DNA of 41,989 nucleotides from Sinorhizobium saheli (GTDB lineage Bacteria; Pseudomonadota; Alphaproteobacteria; Rhizobiales; Rhizobiaceae): positions 1 through 41,989 of the forward strand of contig NZ_LNQB01000086.1 in assembly GCF_001651875.1 (NCBI RefSeq), in the 5' to 3' direction. How positions within the stretch are numbered: position 1 is the stretch's first letter; each line of letters opens with the position of its first letter. The notes beneath the pieces were generated by a model that had not been told where the DNA came from, did not search any database, and worked only from the letters and a program-made list of their open reading frames with translations. Both the position numbers and the translations under genes were made by a program. Shown here piece after piece: positions 30,866 through 41,724 of this stretch.

Positions 30866-33169
30866 CTATTGCCCGCTCGCCGCCGTGTTGCCGAGAGTGG
30901 CCCAGGCCTGCAGGGCCTTGGTGAAGGCCTCGGTCCCGCTCGGCCCCTTCTCGAGCGTCAGGAGGGCGCGGCGTCCGTTCCGGTAGGTGATCGGTATATC
31001 GATCCAAGAGCGGCTGCGCAGGAGCTCGGTATTGGCGCTGACGGCCTCGGCGAAATCATTGAGCGCGATCATGTGGAAATCGTCGGTGATCTTCGCCGGT
31101 ACCGCGATCAGCGGATCGCCGCGGTCCTGCTCGGTGCGCTTCATCGACACGCGCTGGACGCCGTCGATGCTGCCGCCCTCGAAGTTCTCGGGCAGCGAGA
31201 ACACGAACTCGATCACGTGGCTCGCCGGCAGCGACGGATCGGCGTTGCGCTTGATCGTCATCAGCGCGGTCAGGCCGCGGTCCGGAACGCTGATCTGGGC
31301 CTGGATCGCGGGCTCCGGCTTGGCATCACCGCCCGGAGATTCCTCCTTGATCGACCAGGCGACGGCGCCGGGGATCGCGGTCGGCGACGACTGGCCGAGC
31401 CGCTCCTCGTAGAGGAACATCTTCTCGCCATCGGCGACGGAAATCTCGGGCTGTGCCGGCTGGGCGTTGCCCTGGCCCGCCGCCGGCGTGGTCGCGGGAT
31501 CGGTCGCGGCCTGCTGCACGCCGGCCTCGTCGTTCGGCGGCCGGACGGCCTCCGTCTGCGCCGCAACGGACTTGCCCTCCTGCGAGGCGGCCGTGCCGTT
31601 CGCGCCTGCAGGTCCCTCGTCCCGCTCGGTTCCGTCGGCAAGCAGCCGCTGCGTAAACTTGGTCGAGCCTTCCTGGGGCGGCGCGGCCTCATCCGGCTTG
31701 CCCGAAAGTTCGGCCGGTTGTTCTTCCGGCTCGCCCTCGCCGGCCGGCGCCTGCGGCGCTTCGGCGGGTCCGGCGGGCATGATCCTGGCGACCATGTCCG
31801 AGAGCCAGGCATTGCCCGCCTCCCGGTTCTGCCAGTAGGCGTAACCGCCGCCGCCGAGGAGAAGAACGATCACCGCACCGATTACGAGCCGCTTGATGCC
31901 GAACAGGCGAGGCTTGGGCGTGGCACGGTAGGACGGCGGGCGCTGGCCGGCCGGCGCCGGTGACGGCCCGAGCTCGGCGTCCTTCTCCGGGCCGGTCACG
32001 GCCGAGCCGTTCGCCGCCCGCCCGCCTTCGTCGAAGCCGAGCAGATCGTCTATATGATCCCAGGCGGTGCTGGCGCGTGCCTCCTCGTTCGCGGCCGCCG
32101 GCGCCTTTTCCACCGGCCATGACCATTCGGAGATGTCGGGCTCCTCGGCCTTGCCCTTCTTGTCTTCGGCCCCGGCGGCAAAGGGGTCGCCGTCATCGAA
32201 GGACCAGGAGCGTGCGGCAGCCGCCTCGTCGTTGCGCGGCTCAACCGCTTCCGGTTCGACGGGATGCATGCCGAGCCGCGCCGGCTCGGACGGGGCCGCC
32301 TCCTTCTCCCGTTCGGGTGCCGCCTGCGGTGCGCTCGGCCCGACGGAGGGCGCGGGATCCTCCCATTCGGGCAGCGCCCATTCGGAGGGCCGCTCCGCCT
32401 GCGCCGGCGCCTCGGCCGGCGGAGCCGGTTCGTCGACGGGCTGGGGCTCGGCCGCGCCCGCCTCGGGCGCCGCGGCCTCATCCTGGACCTCGGGCTCCGG
32501 TTGCGCCTCGGCCGGCGTTCCCCATTCCGCTGCGGCGTGAGCCGGCTCGATCGCCTCTCCGCCGTCGGCCTCATGCGCCACTTCGCTCGCCGGCGTCTCG
32601 GCCGCGGCGGCTTCCTCGTACTGCGTCGTTTCGTGCGCGCCGACCTCGGCCGCCGGGGCGGCCTCGATTGGCTGCGGCTCCTCTTGCGCCTCGGTATGGG
32701 GCGCTACTGACGGCTCTTCAGCCGCAGACGGTTCCGCGGCCGGCTCCTCGGGTTCGACTGCGGATTGCTGCCCGACCTCCTCCGAAGCGGCCGGATGCGC
32801 CTCCACCTCATCAGGGGCCGGGACGACATGCTCTTCCGCGGCGGCGGGCGCTGCGGCGCCGGGTTCCATGGCGGGGGCTTCGGCAGCGGGGGCTTCGGCA
32901 GGGGCCGCTTCGGCCGCCGCGGGCTCGGCCGGTTCGGCCTCGTCGACAGCCGGCAGCGCTTCGGCGTTCTCGCTTTCGACCTCGGCGATCGCCTGTTCCA
33001 GCTTGTTGAGCTGGCGGTTGATCATGTCGTCCGACGGCCGGGGATTCATGTTCTCGAGCTGGCGCCGCACGGCACTGCGCGCCTTCTCGTAGACCCTGCC
33101 TCGCATTTCCGGAGTGTTTTCCGACAGGCCGTCGACCGTCCTGCGAATAACTGCAACAAAATCCGCCAT
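30866..33169 (-). CDS. long acidic Ala/Pro/Glu-rich single-pass membrane protein
   Basis: A 767-residue protein. N-terminal 60 residues are ordered (DFVAVIRRTVDGLSENTPEM followed by a helical RQLNKLEQAIAEVESE). Then about 350 residues of Ala/Pro/Glu low complexity, one membrane helix (LVIGAVIVLLLGGGGYAYW) near residue 430, a second low-complexity region, and a folded C-terminal domain of about 200 residues beginning at EKMFLYEERLGQ. The topology suggests a cytoplasmic N-terminus and a periplasmic C-terminal domain. I know no function. It resembles cell-envelope or scaffold proteins of rhizobia. It converges on rpoH across the shared terminator. Confidence 0.8.
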   Translation of the reverse strand: MADFVAVIRRTVDGLSENTPEMRGRVYEKARSAVRRQLENMNPRPSDDMINRQLNKLEQAIAEVESENAEALPAVDEAEPAEPAAAEAAPAEAPAAEAPAMEPGAAAPAAAEEHVVPAPDEVEAHPAASEEVGQQSAVEPEEPAAEPSAAEEPSVAPHTEAQEEPQPIEAAPAAEVGAHETTQYEEAAAAETPASEVAHEADGGEAIEPAHAAAEWGTPAEAQPEPEVQDEAAAPEAGAAEPQPVDEPAPPAEAPAQAERPSEWALPEWEDPAPSVGPSAPQAAPEREKEAAPSEPARLGMHPVEPEAVEPRNDEAAAARSWSFDDGDPFAAGAEDKKGKAEEPDISEWSWPVEKAPAAANEEARASTAWDHIDDLLGFDEGGRAANGSAVTGPEKDAELGPSPAPAGQRPPSYRATPKPRLFGIKRLVIGAVIVLLLGGGGYAYWQNREAGNAWLSDMVARIMPAGPAEAPQAPAGEGEPEEQPAELSGKPDEAAPPQEGSTKFTQRLLADGTERDEGPAGANGTAASQEGKSVAAQTEAVRPPNDEAGVQQAATDPATTPAAGQGNAQPAQPEISVADGEKMFLYEERLGQSSPTAIPGAVAWSIKEESPGGDAKPEPAIQAQISVPDRGLTALMTIKRNADPSLPASHVIEFVFSLPENFEGGSIDGVQRVSMKRTEQDRGDPLIAVPAKITDDFHMIALNDFAEAVSANTELLRSRSWIDIPITYRNGRRALLTLEKGPSGTEAFTKALQAWATLGNTAASGQ

Positions 33170-33425
33170 CAGAACTTTCTCAACTTGCAGGCGCGCGGCC
33201 GCGCCCGCGATGCCATTTCCTTTGCGCCGACACCAGGGTCAGGCCATATTGACGTCGTCCAGTCTGCGGGGCGCGAAAGCGTTCCCGCCCCTTCAGGTCC
33301 CGGTCCATGGGCCGCCTGATCGAAGGCAAGGCTCGACCGGACCTCAAGGTCGCGCCTTGCGCTGTTTTCTCCCATCTATTCCCCGCGGACCGGACCAGAA
33401 TGGACGAATTTGATACGTCTTGACC

Positions 33426-34724
33426 CTAGTCCTCAAAAGGGTCCGTCACAAGTATCGTGTCGTCGCGTTCCGGGCTCGTTGAAAGAAGCGCGACCGGCGC
33501 TCCGATCAACTCCTCGACCTGGCGAACATATTTGATCGCCTGCGCCGGAAGATCGGCCCAACTGCGGGCACCGACCGTCGATTCCTTCCACCCCTCGAGC
33601 GTAATATAGACTGGCTTTACCGAAGCTTGCTGTGCCTGACTTGCCGGCAGATGGTCGATCTGCTGCCCGTCCAGAGTATAGCCGACGCAGATCTTCAATT
33701 CGTCGAGGCCGTCGAGCACATCGAGCTTGGTGAGCGCGATGCCGGTGATGCCGTTGGCGGCGACCGACTGGCGCACGAGAGCGGCGTCGAACCAGCCGCA
33801 GCGGCGCTTGCGCCCGGTCACCGTGCCGAATTCATGGCCGCGCTCGCCGAGGAACTGGCCGACCTCGTCGTTGAGCTCCGTCGGGAACGGCCCCTCGCCG
33901 ACGCGCGTCGTATAGGCCTTGGTGATGCCGAGGATGTAGCCGAGCGAGCCCGGCCCCATGCCCGAGCCGGCGGCAGCCTGGCCGGCGACGGTGTTCGACG
34001 AGGTGACGAAGGGGTAGGTGCCGTGGTCGATGTCGAGCAGCGTGCCCTGGGCGCCCTCGAAGAGGATGCGCGCGCCCTTGCGGCGCTCCCGGTCGAGCAG
34101 CAGCCAGATCGTATCCATGAACGGCAAGATCCGCGCGGAGACGGCGGAAAGCTCGTCCATGATCGCCTGGTGGCTGATCTCCGCCTCGCCGAGGCCGCGA
34201 CGCAGCGCATTGTGGTGGGTCAGGAGCCGGTCGACCTTGGCCGGCAGCGTGTCGCCATCGGCGAGGTCCATGACGCGGATCGCCCGCCGGCCGACCTTGT
34301 CCTCATAGGCGGGGCCGATGCCGCGGCGGGTCGTGCCGATCTTGGTGCCGCTGTTCGACGCCGCATCCTCGCGGATGCCGTCGAGCTCGCGGTGGAGCGA
34401 GAGGATCAGCGTGGCATTGTCGGCGATGCGCAGGTTGTCGGGCGCGACCTTGACGCCCTGAGCCGCCAGCTTGTCGATCTCGGCGATCAGCGCATGCGGG
34501 TCGATCACCACGCCATTGCCGATGACGGCGAGCTTGCCGGGGCGCACGACGCCCGACGGCAGCAGCGACAGCTTGTAGCTGACGCCGTCGATCACCAGCG
34601 TATGGCCGGCATTGTGACCGCCCTGGAAGCGCACGACGATGTCGGCACGCTCCGAGAGCCAGTCCACGATCTTGCCTTTGCCTTCGTCGCCCCACTGGGA
34701 ACCGACCACCACGACGTTCGTCAT
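33426..34724 (-). CDS. purA: adenylosuccinate synthetase
   Basis: A 432-residue enzyme that joins IMP and aspartate with GTP in AMP synthesis. The start at 34724 ([20 protein letters not shown]) follows AGGAAGAG. The GDEGKGK P-loop, the GHNAGHT loop, [14 protein letters not shown] and [11 protein letters not shown] are all intact, and length is exact for the family. The 256 bp downstream (33170-33425) contain no gene that I can see. Confidence 0.97.
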   Translation of the reverse strand: MTNVVVVGSQWGDEGKGKIVDWLSERADIVVRFQGGHNAGHTLVIDGVSYKLSLLPSGVVRPGKLAVIGNGVVIDPHALIAEIDKLAAQGVKVAPDNLRIADNATLILSLHRELDGIREDAASNSGTKIGTTRRGIGPAYEDKVGRRAIRVMDLADGDTLPAKVDRLLTHHNALRRGLGEAEISHQAIMDELSAVSARILPFMDTIWLLLDRERRKGARILFEGAQGTLLDIDHGTYPFVTSSNTVAGQAAAGSGMGPGSLGYILGITKAYTTRVGEGPFPTELNDEVGQFLGERGHEFGTVTGRKRRCGWFDAALVRQSVAANGITGIALTKLDVLDGLDELKICVGYTLDGQQIDHLPASQAQQASVKPVYITLEGWKESTVGARSWADLPAQAIKYVRQVEELIGAPVALLSTSPERDDTILVTDPFED

Positions 34725-34932
34725 AATTCTCTTCCTGTTCACACGCGCATGAAGCGTTTGCGCCGTTCTCAAACCCGCGCATCTATACTGTGTTGTCTTG
34801 CGGAAAGCGACCCCGTTGTAAACCGCCGCCGGCCCTTTTTGAATGGCAAGTTGCGACGTTACCGCCTATACCTCGAAAACTCTTCCGCCTTTCCGGCAGC
34901 CCCTCCTCCATTCCCATCGGGATCGCATCATC

Positions 34933-35823
34933 GTGAACGCCAAGGCCTATTTCTACCTCAGCATCACCACGCTCTTCTGGGGCGGCAACTCGGTCGCGGG
35001 CAAGATGGCCGTCGGCCATGTGAGCCCGATGATGCTGACGACGCTGCGTTGGCTGGTGGCGATCACCGTCATCCTCGCATTGATGACGCCCCAGATCCGC
35101 CGCGACTGGGACAAGATCCGCCGTCACTGGCTGCAACTCATCGCCTATGGCGCCATCGGCTTCACCTTGTTCAACGCCTTTCTCTATTCGGCGGTGAAAT
35201 ATACGAGCGCCATCAATGCGGTGATCCTGCAGGCCGGCATTCCGATGCTGATCTTCATCTTCAATTTCGCCCTTTTTCGGATGAAGGCCTCGCTTGCCCA
35301 GGTCGTCGGCTTTACCGTGACCCTGACCGGCGTGCTGCTGACGGCCGCCCATGGCGACGTCGCCAGCCTGATGCGGCTGCGGTTCAACTTCGGCGACGTG
35401 CTGATGATCCTCGCCTGCATCGTCTATGCCGCCTATACGGTGGCGCTGCGCTGGAAGCCCAACATGCATTGGCAGAGTTTCATCGCCGCGCCGGCCTTCG
35501 GCGCGCTGCTGAGCGCCATTCCGCTCCTCGGCTGGGAAGTGGCAAGCGGCAGTGCGCTCGCGCCGGATGCGACCGGCTGGGCGATCATCCTCTATGCCGC
35601 GATCTTCCCGTCGCTGATGTCGCAGGTCCTCTATGTCCGCGGCGTCGAGATGATCGGCGCCAACCGTGCCGGCCTCTTCATCAACGCCATTCCTGTATTC
35701 GGGACGCTTCTTTCCGTCCTGCTCGTCGGGGAGGCGTTCCAGCCGTTCCATCTCGTGGCGCTGGCGCTCGTCCTCGGCGGCATCGCAATCGCGGAGCGGG
35801 GACGGCCGAAGCCGTCGAAGTAG
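34933..35823 (+). CDS. EamA/DMT-family transporter
   Basis: A 296-residue inner-membrane protein with ten predicted helices in two EamA repeats. The first begins AYFYLSITTLFWGGNSVAGK; the second begins near FGDVLMILACIVYAAYTVAL. The GTG at 34933 starts the first helix; an upstream ATG at 34843 would add an unlikely 30-residue polar leader. DMT exporters move amino acids, nucleosides or other metabolites. The substrate is not indicated. Confidence 0.88.
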   Translation: MNAKAYFYLSITTLFWGGNSVAGKMAVGHVSPMMLTTLRWLVAITVILALMTPQIRRDWDKIRRHWLQLIAYGAIGFTLFNAFLYSAVKYTSAINAVILQAGIPMLIFIFNFALFRMKASLAQVVGFTVTLTGVLLTAAHGDVASLMRLRFNFGDVLMILACIVYAAYTVALRWKPNMHWQSFIAAPAFGALLSAIPLLGWEVASGSALAPDATGWAIILYAAIFPSLMSQVLYVRGVEMIGANRAGLFINAIPVFGTLLSVLLVGEAFQPFHLVALALVLGGIAIAERGRPKPSK

Positions 35824-36008
35824 GACGTTTCGCTTCGGGTGGTGCAAGCGGGCCGCGTGCCGGCCGCTCATCCGCCTGCCGGAACCTTCTCGCCATTCTT
35901 GACGGGGAGAAGGGACTCGCGGCGGCGCTACGGGGAAAGCCCCTCCCCCCTTGTGGTTCTTGGGGGGAGGGTGAAGTTTTCAACAACGCCTGAAGGGGTG
36001 GAGCCCCC
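35824..36008. repeat. RIME-like repeat remnant and hairpin between convergent genes
   Basis: CTCATCCGCCTGCCGGAACC and CTTCTCGCC...GACGGGGAGAAGG resemble part of the element at 27183-27315. A strong hairpin follows: CCCTCCCCCC (35941-35950) with GGGGGGAGGG (35962-35971). It lies between the convergent ends of the transporter gene and serA and could terminate both. Confidence 0.55.
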
Positions 36009-37604
36009 TCAATCGACGTTGAAGACCAGCGGTTTTGCCTGGCGGACTGCCGGGTTGGCGCGAAGCCGGTCGAGGACCGTCTCGGAAACCGGTCCGTCCA
36101 CATAGAGCAGCGCGATCGCATCGCCGGCCTGCTTCTCGCGGCCGAGCTGGAAATTGGCGATGTTGACGCCGGCGTCGCCGAGCGTCGTGCCGATGAAGCC
36201 GATCATGCCGGGAACGTCGGTGTTGGTGATGTAGACCATGTGGTTGCCGACATCCGCATCGAGGTTGATGCCCTTGATCTGGATGAAGCGCGGCTTGCCG
36301 TCGGAGAAGACGGTGCCCGCGACCGAGCGCGTCTGGTTCGCCGTCGTCACCGTCAGCTTGATGTAACCGTCGAAGACGCCCGTCTTGTCGCGCTTGACCT
36401 CGGACAGGATGATGCCCTTTTCCTTCACCATGATCGGCGCCGAAACCATGTTGACGTCGGCCACCTGCGGGCGGATCAGGCCGGCAAGCACGGCGCTCGT
36501 CAGCGCCTTGGTGTTCATCGCCGCGGTCGAACCGTCGTAAAGGATCTCGATCTCCTTGATCGCGCTTTCGGTGACCTGGCCGACGAAGGCGCCGAGCACA
36601 TCGGCGAGCCGGATGAAGGGCTTGAGGATCGGCGCCTCTTCCGCCGTGATCGACGGCATGTTGATGGCGTTGGTCACCGCGCCCTTGACGAGATATTCGG
36701 ACATCTGCTCGGCGACCTGGAGCGCGACGTTCTCCTGCGCCTCGGTCGTCGAGGCGCCGAGATGCGGGGTGCAGACGACGTTCGGCAGGCCGAAGAGCGG
36801 GCTTTCGGTGGCGGGCTCCACCTCGAACACGTCGAAGCCGGCGCCGGCGACATGGCCGGACTTCAGCGCTTCGGCAAGCGCCCTTTCATCGACGAGGCCG
36901 CCGCGGGCGCAGTTGATGATGCGCACGCCAGGCTTGGTCTTGGCGATCGCTTCGGCGTTCAGGATGTTGCGCGTCTTGTCGGTCAGCGGCACGTGCAGGG
37001 TGATGAAGTCGGCCTGGGCGAGCAACTCGTCGAGCTCGACCTTGACGACGCCCATCTCCTCCGCCCGCTCCTTCGACAGGAACGGGTCGTAGGCGACGAC
37101 GTGCATCTTGAGGCCGATGGCGCGGGCGCAAACGATCGAGCCGATATTGCCGGCGCCGATGACGCCGAGCACCTTGCCGGTGATCTCGACACCCATGAAC
37201 TTGGATTTCTCCCACTTGCCGGACTGGGTCGAATTGTCGGCGGCCGGAAGCTGGCGGGCGACGGCGAACATCAGCGCGATCGCATGCTCGGCGGTGGTGA
37301 TCGAGTTGCCGAAGGGGGTATTCATGACGATGATGCCGCGGCGCGAGGCGGCGGGGATGTCGACATTGTCGACGCCGATGCCGGCACGGCCGACCACCTT
37401 GAGGTTGGTGGCCGCGGCAATCAGCTTTTCGGTCACCTTGGTGGCCGAGCGAATGGCGAGACCATCGTAATTGCCGATGATTTCGGCAAGCTTTTCCTTG
37501 TCCTTGCCGAGCTTCGGCTGGAAATCCACTTCGACGCCGTGGTTGCGGAATATCTGGACGGCGGTTTCCGACAGTTCGTCGGATACGAGAACGCGAGGTG
37601 CCAT
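36009..37604 (-). CDS. serA: D-3-phosphoglycerate dehydrogenase
   Basis: A 531-residue enzyme that oxidises 3-phosphoglycerate with NAD+ at the start of serine synthesis. The start at 37604 follows GGAGG. The NAD fold is seen in GKVLGVIGAGNIGSIVCARA; the catalytic Arg, Glu and His lie in RGGLVDERALAEAL and VCTPHLGASTTEAQENVA. An intervening ASB domain and a C-terminal ACT domain (VYITNTDVPGMIGFIGTTL) complete the long form. ACT suggests serine feedback. It is 79 bp downstream of serC on the same strand, so the two form an operon. Confidence 0.97.
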   Translation of the reverse strand: MAPRVLVSDELSETAVQIFRNHGVEVDFQPKLGKDKEKLAEIIGNYDGLAIRSATKVTEKLIAAATNLKVVGRAGIGVDNVDIPAASRRGIIVMNTPFGNSITTAEHAIALMFAVARQLPAADNSTQSGKWEKSKFMGVEITGKVLGVIGAGNIGSIVCARAIGLKMHVVAYDPFLSKERAEEMGVVKVELDELLAQADFITLHVPLTDKTRNILNAEAIAKTKPGVRIINCARGGLVDERALAEALKSGHVAGAGFDVFEVEPATESPLFGLPNVVCTPHLGASTTEAQENVALQVAEQMSEYLVKGAVTNAINMPSITAEEAPILKPFIRLADVLGAFVGQVTESAIKEIEILYDGSTAAMNTKALTSAVLAGLIRPQVADVNMVSAPIMVKEKGIILSEVKRDKTGVFDGYIKLTVTTANQTRSVAGTVFSDGKPRFIQIKGINLDADVGNHMVYITNTDVPGMIGFIGTTLGDAGVNIANFQLGREKQAGDAIALLYVDGPVSETVLDRLRANPAVRQAKPLVFNVD

Positions 37605-37683
37605 GAAGGCCTCCTTGAAGATCAGGTCTTGAGCGGTTCGGAAACGGCTTCGCCCTCCTCGAGAGCGAAGCAATCGCATCGGA

Positions 37684-38862
<1,179 letters not shown>

Positions 38863-38865
38863 ATG

Positions 38866-38902
38866 CTATCCTCTCAGATAGAAGCCCCTCGTTGGGGAGG
38901 GG
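38866..38902 (-). ncRNA. serC-motif-like structured leader
   Basis: On the minus strand the leader forms hairpin 1 (arms 38885-38890 and 38897-38902, CCCCTC/GAGGGG) and hairpin 2 (arms 38866-38870 and 38877-38881, CTATC/GATAG, loop TGAGAG). Hairpin 2 ends four bases before the serC ATG and holds the GAGAGGA ribosome site, so it can hide the ribosome site. The serC RNA motif is known upstream of serC in alphaproteobacteria; the fit is by position and shape, not by alignment. Confidence 0.6.
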
Positions 38903-38916
38903 TGTCCCGCCGCCGT

Positions 38917-38945
38917 GAATATTGCGGGTCGGAGAGGAAGTCAAG
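38917..38945 (-). promoter_or_regulatory. serC-serA promoter
   Basis: On the minus strand CTTGAC (38940-38945), 17 bases, ATATTC (38917-38922), close to the rhizobial sigma-70 consensus (CTTGAC-N17-CTATAT). It would start transcription just before the leader hairpins. Confidence 0.65.
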
Positions 38946-39001
38946 CGCGTTGCGTCGCGTTTGAAAAAATTTATGGCGTTCCGAGCATAGCGCCTGCCCT
39001 C

Positions 39002-39838
39002 TTACCAAAGGGCGAAGCGCAGGCCGGCGCGGATCTCGTGCCGGGAGAGGCCGTCGTCGTGCCCTTTCGTGCCGGCAGCGCCCGAAAGCGCCTCGGCGCC
39101 GAAGCCGAACATGTCGCCGCCTGCAACATGCGAATAGCGATAGCCGACGTCGAATTTCAGCCGGTCCGTCACGTCGTAGGAGACACCCGCCATCAGGGCG
39201 TAGGTGAACCGCCAGCTATCCTCTCCCCGATAGGAGGCCGTGCCCGTCGCACCGGAGCAGGCGCCGCCGCCGGCGACGCAGGCGGACGTTTCATGGACCG
39301 TGTTCCAGTCGATGCGGGTCGCGCCGATGCCGGCGCCGAGATAGGGCGTGAAGCCGGCAAGCGTCGCGAGGTCGACATAGCCGTTCGCCATCAGCCCGAG
39401 GGCGGAGAAATTGGCGGTATCCGACAAGGCGCAGGATGTCCCCGCCCCCTCGCCCGCGCACGGACCGGATGTGAACGAAGAACCGTCGAAGCGGCCTTCG
39501 AGATATTCGGCCGTCACATCGGCGCGCAGGACGTCGGTGAACCGGTAGCCGATGCCGACGGTGCCGGAGAGAGGCTTGTCGAAGCGGGCATTGTCGAACG
39601 GAACATGGTCGTAGCTGCCCGTGCCGCCGTCGAAGCTGCGGTAGAAGGGGTCGCCCTCATCCCGCCAGCCGGAATAGCCGATGTCACCGCGCAAGTAGAC
39701 GCGGCCACCGGCGTTCGCTTCGGTGGAAATCTTGATTTCCGGCGCGTCGAGCAAATCCTCGTCGTCGGCGAGGACCGCGCCGGGCAGCAGCAAGCCGGCA
39801 CTCAAAGCGATGCCGCAAACCCATTTCCGCCTGTCCAT
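39002..39838 (-). CDS. outer-membrane beta-barrel protein
   Basis: A 278-residue protein of the Omp25/Omp31/RopB-like group. Signal peptide KWVCGIALSAGLLLPGAVLA with cleavage near DDE. The mature protein has alternating strands (YLRGDIGYSGWRDEG, then GYRFTDVLRADVTAEYLEG) and ends in RAGLRFALW, the C-terminal aromatic expected by the BAM complex. An exact CtrA box lies 75 bp upstream. Two conserved Cys pairs may be in extracellular loops (GPCAGEGAGTSC and SACVAGGGACSG). Confidence 0.85.
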   Translation of the reverse strand: MDRRKWVCGIALSAGLLLPGAVLADDEDLLDAPEIKISTEANAGGRVYLRGDIGYSGWRDEGDPFYRSFDGGTGSYDHVPFDNARFDKPLSGTVGIGYRFTDVLRADVTAEYLEGRFDGSSFTSGPCAGEGAGTSCALSDTANFSALGLMANGYVDLATLAGFTPYLGAGIGATRIDWNTVHETSACVAGGGACSGATGTASYRGEDSWRFTYALMAGVSYDVTDRLKFDVGYRYSHVAGGDMFGFGAEALSGAAGTKGHDDGLSRHEIRAGLRFALW

Positions 39839-39912
39839 TTTCAGCGTCCTGCCAATCGTCCGTATCGGCGGCCATGACGACCGCATCGGCGTTAACTATT
39901 GGCAGCGACAAG

Positions 39913-39927
39913 TTAACCGACGGTTAA
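39913..39927. promoter_or_regulatory. CtrA box TTAA-N7-TTAA
   Basis: TTAACCGACGGTTAA is an exact match to the CtrA consensus. It lies 75 bp before the leftward barrel gene. It is also a near-palindrome, so another dimeric regulator cannot be excluded. Confidence 0.65.
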
Positions 39928-39991
39928 GCATATCCGTTGACGGAAAATTCACGCAATCGAGGGCGCCCAGGACACGCGATCCGTCATGACC

Positions 39992-40756
39992 TTATCGGCT
40001 TCCGCGCGATTGGCGCGCATCCATGTCCTTCACGTAAGCGTGCACATCCGTGCGTCGCGACAGCGTGCGCACGAGCAGATCGTGTTCGCCCACGATTGCT
40101 CTTGCCTCGACCAGGAAATGGCAGCCCTCCTTTTCTATCTCGCCAATGACTTCCCTGGTGTTGTCGGCGGCATTTCGCGAAATCGCATCCAGTTTCGCGA
40201 ACATCTTCGTGCAGAAGCCATCGCCCCGCGCGGTGGCGACGCCGGCGTCGTTGAAGAAGAAGGCAGCCGAAACCAACTTGTCCTCATCCGGCCCCACAAC
40301 GGCATAGGGTTCTCCCCAGTAGGCCGAAAGCGTTCGCACCCATTGCCCGGTGGCAATGCGGTCCTTCGGGAGGTGGGAGAACTTGACGTCGCGGGTGATG
40401 CCGTAAAGCACGCTTCCCGAGAGCGGCGAGGTGAAGGAAAGCCGATAGACATCGGAGAGCGGCGAGTCGCCCGGCGCGCGCGGCGATTTCAACTCGACCG
40501 TCGCCACGAAGGTCGCCGGCGCGCCATCCTGCTTCGTCTTCACCGGCAGGCGGTTTTCCGTCTTCTGCCAATCCGCGTACCTGCGCGAGATGACCGCCTG
40601 GACCTCGGCAAAGGTCATGCCGGTTTCGAAATCGCTGCCGGTGAGAAACCGCCGCGCCGTCATGTCATCCGGGTCCGACGAGGGAACCTTCGCCGGCGGG
40701 CCGGCATGGGCGAGTGCGGCGGAGAGGAGAAAGAAGGTGGTCGCGAGCGTCTTCAT
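39992..40756 (-). CDS. secreted protein of unknown function
   Basis: A 254-residue protein with a signal peptide (KTLATTFFLLSAALAHAGPP). The mature part includes FETGMTFAEVQAVISRRYAD and SYRLSF-like strands, with two Cys (GDGFCTKMF and KEGCHFLVEA) that could form a disulfide. No known domain is recognised. It lies between two barrel genes on the same strand. It may be periplasmic. Confidence 0.75.
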   Translation of the reverse strand: MKTLATTFFLLSAALAHAGPPAKVPSSDPDDMTARRFLTGSDFETGMTFAEVQAVISRRYADWQKTENRLPVKTKQDGAPATFVATVELKSPRAPGDSPLSDVYRLSFTSPLSGSVLYGITRDVKFSHLPKDRIATGQWVRTLSAYWGEPYAVVGPDEDKLVSAAFFFNDAGVATARGDGFCTKMFAKLDAISRNAADNTREVIGEIEKEGCHFLVEARAIVGEHDLLVRTLSRRTDVHAYVKDMDARQSRGSR

Positions 40757-40822
40757 CTGTTCGTGCTGCCGAGGTCGAAAGAGCGCCCTCTATGGGCGTG
40801 GGTTTTCGGGAGATCTGCGGTC

Positions 40823-40848
40823 AAAAAAGGGGCCGCAATGCGGCCCCT
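40823..40848 (-). terminator. terminator of the barrel gene
   Basis: On the minus strand AGGGGCCGCATTGCGGCCCCT followed by TTTTT forms a standard intrinsic terminator just after the gene ending at 40879. Confidence 0.88.
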
Positions 40849-40878
40849 GAAACGAAATCCGGCTCCGCAGGCGGTCGA

Positions 40879-41643
40879 CTATTGCAGCGCGTAGCGCATG
40901 CCGAGCTTGAAATCGTGCGACGTGATGTCCTCGAAATGCATCGGGGCGTTGACGACGCTGCCATCGTAGGCGCGGAGCTTGCCGGTCTTAGCATCTCCGA
41001 GGTCGACGTAGCTGTAGCCGAAATCGATCGCCAGCCGCTCGGTCGCCTGATAGGCGACGCCGGCATGGAGCGCCCAGGCAAAATTCCAGGTCGGGTCTTC
41101 GTCCGCATAGGCGACGCCGGCCATCGGCACGTTGACGTCGCGGAAACCGGAGATCGTGTTGCGTGAGGCGCCGATACCGGCGCCGACATAGGGCTTGACG
41201 CCGTACCAGTCGCCGATGTCGACATAGGCGTTGGCCATCAACAACCACTCCGACTTGGCGCCGTCATAGTCGTTGGTGTTGTCGAATACGCCGTCACCGT
41301 CGCCGTCGTAGCGGTCGAGCGCGGAGAAATCCGCCTTGCCGCGATATTCGACGATGCCGTCCATGCGCAGCCAATCATTGAACTGGTAGCCGATACCCAC
41401 GCCTGCCAGCGGTGCGCTGTCGAAGCTGCCCTCATCGACGAATTCATGAAGCGCGACGTCGTCGAACAACTCATGCTCCATGCTGCCGAGCCGCTGGTTG
41501 CTCATGCCGAGATGGCCGCGCAGATACCATCCGCCGACGACGACCGGCGCCGGATCGCCGGGATCTTCGATGTAAAGGTCCGCCGCCATCGCAGGGGCAC
41601 CGCCCAACAATACCGCCGCAATCGCACTCAAGTATTTCTTCAT
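40879..41643 (-). CDS. outer-membrane beta-barrel protein with acidic loop
   Basis: A 254-residue protein related in style to the one at 39002-39838. Signal peptide KKYLSAIAAVLLGGAPAMAA. Strand pattern WYLRGHLGMSNQRLG, GIGYQFNDWLRMDGIVEYRG, ending LGMRYALQ. A loop carries DRYDGDGDGVFDNTNDYDG, an EF-hand-like DxDxDG run that could bind calcium. The start at 41643 has GGGGG before it. An exact CtrA box lies 82 bp upstream. Family by fold pattern. Confidence 0.85.
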   Translation of the reverse strand: MKKYLSAIAAVLLGGAPAMAADLYIEDPGDPAPVVVGGWYLRGHLGMSNQRLGSMEHELFDDVALHEFVDEGSFDSAPLAGVGIGYQFNDWLRMDGIVEYRGKADFSALDRYDGDGDGVFDNTNDYDGAKSEWLLMANAYVDIGDWYGVKPYVGAGIGASRNTISGFRDVNVPMAGVAYADEDPTWNFAWALHAGVAYQATERLAIDFGYSYVDLGDAKTGKLRAYDGSVVNAPMHFEDITSHDFKLGMRYALQ

Positions 41644-41724
41644 GACATGCCCCCGCGAATATTTCGCCAACCCCCACAGGACGGCCGTGCAACTTTCCGT
41701 TGGGTTCAACTTCACATGTCGCGG

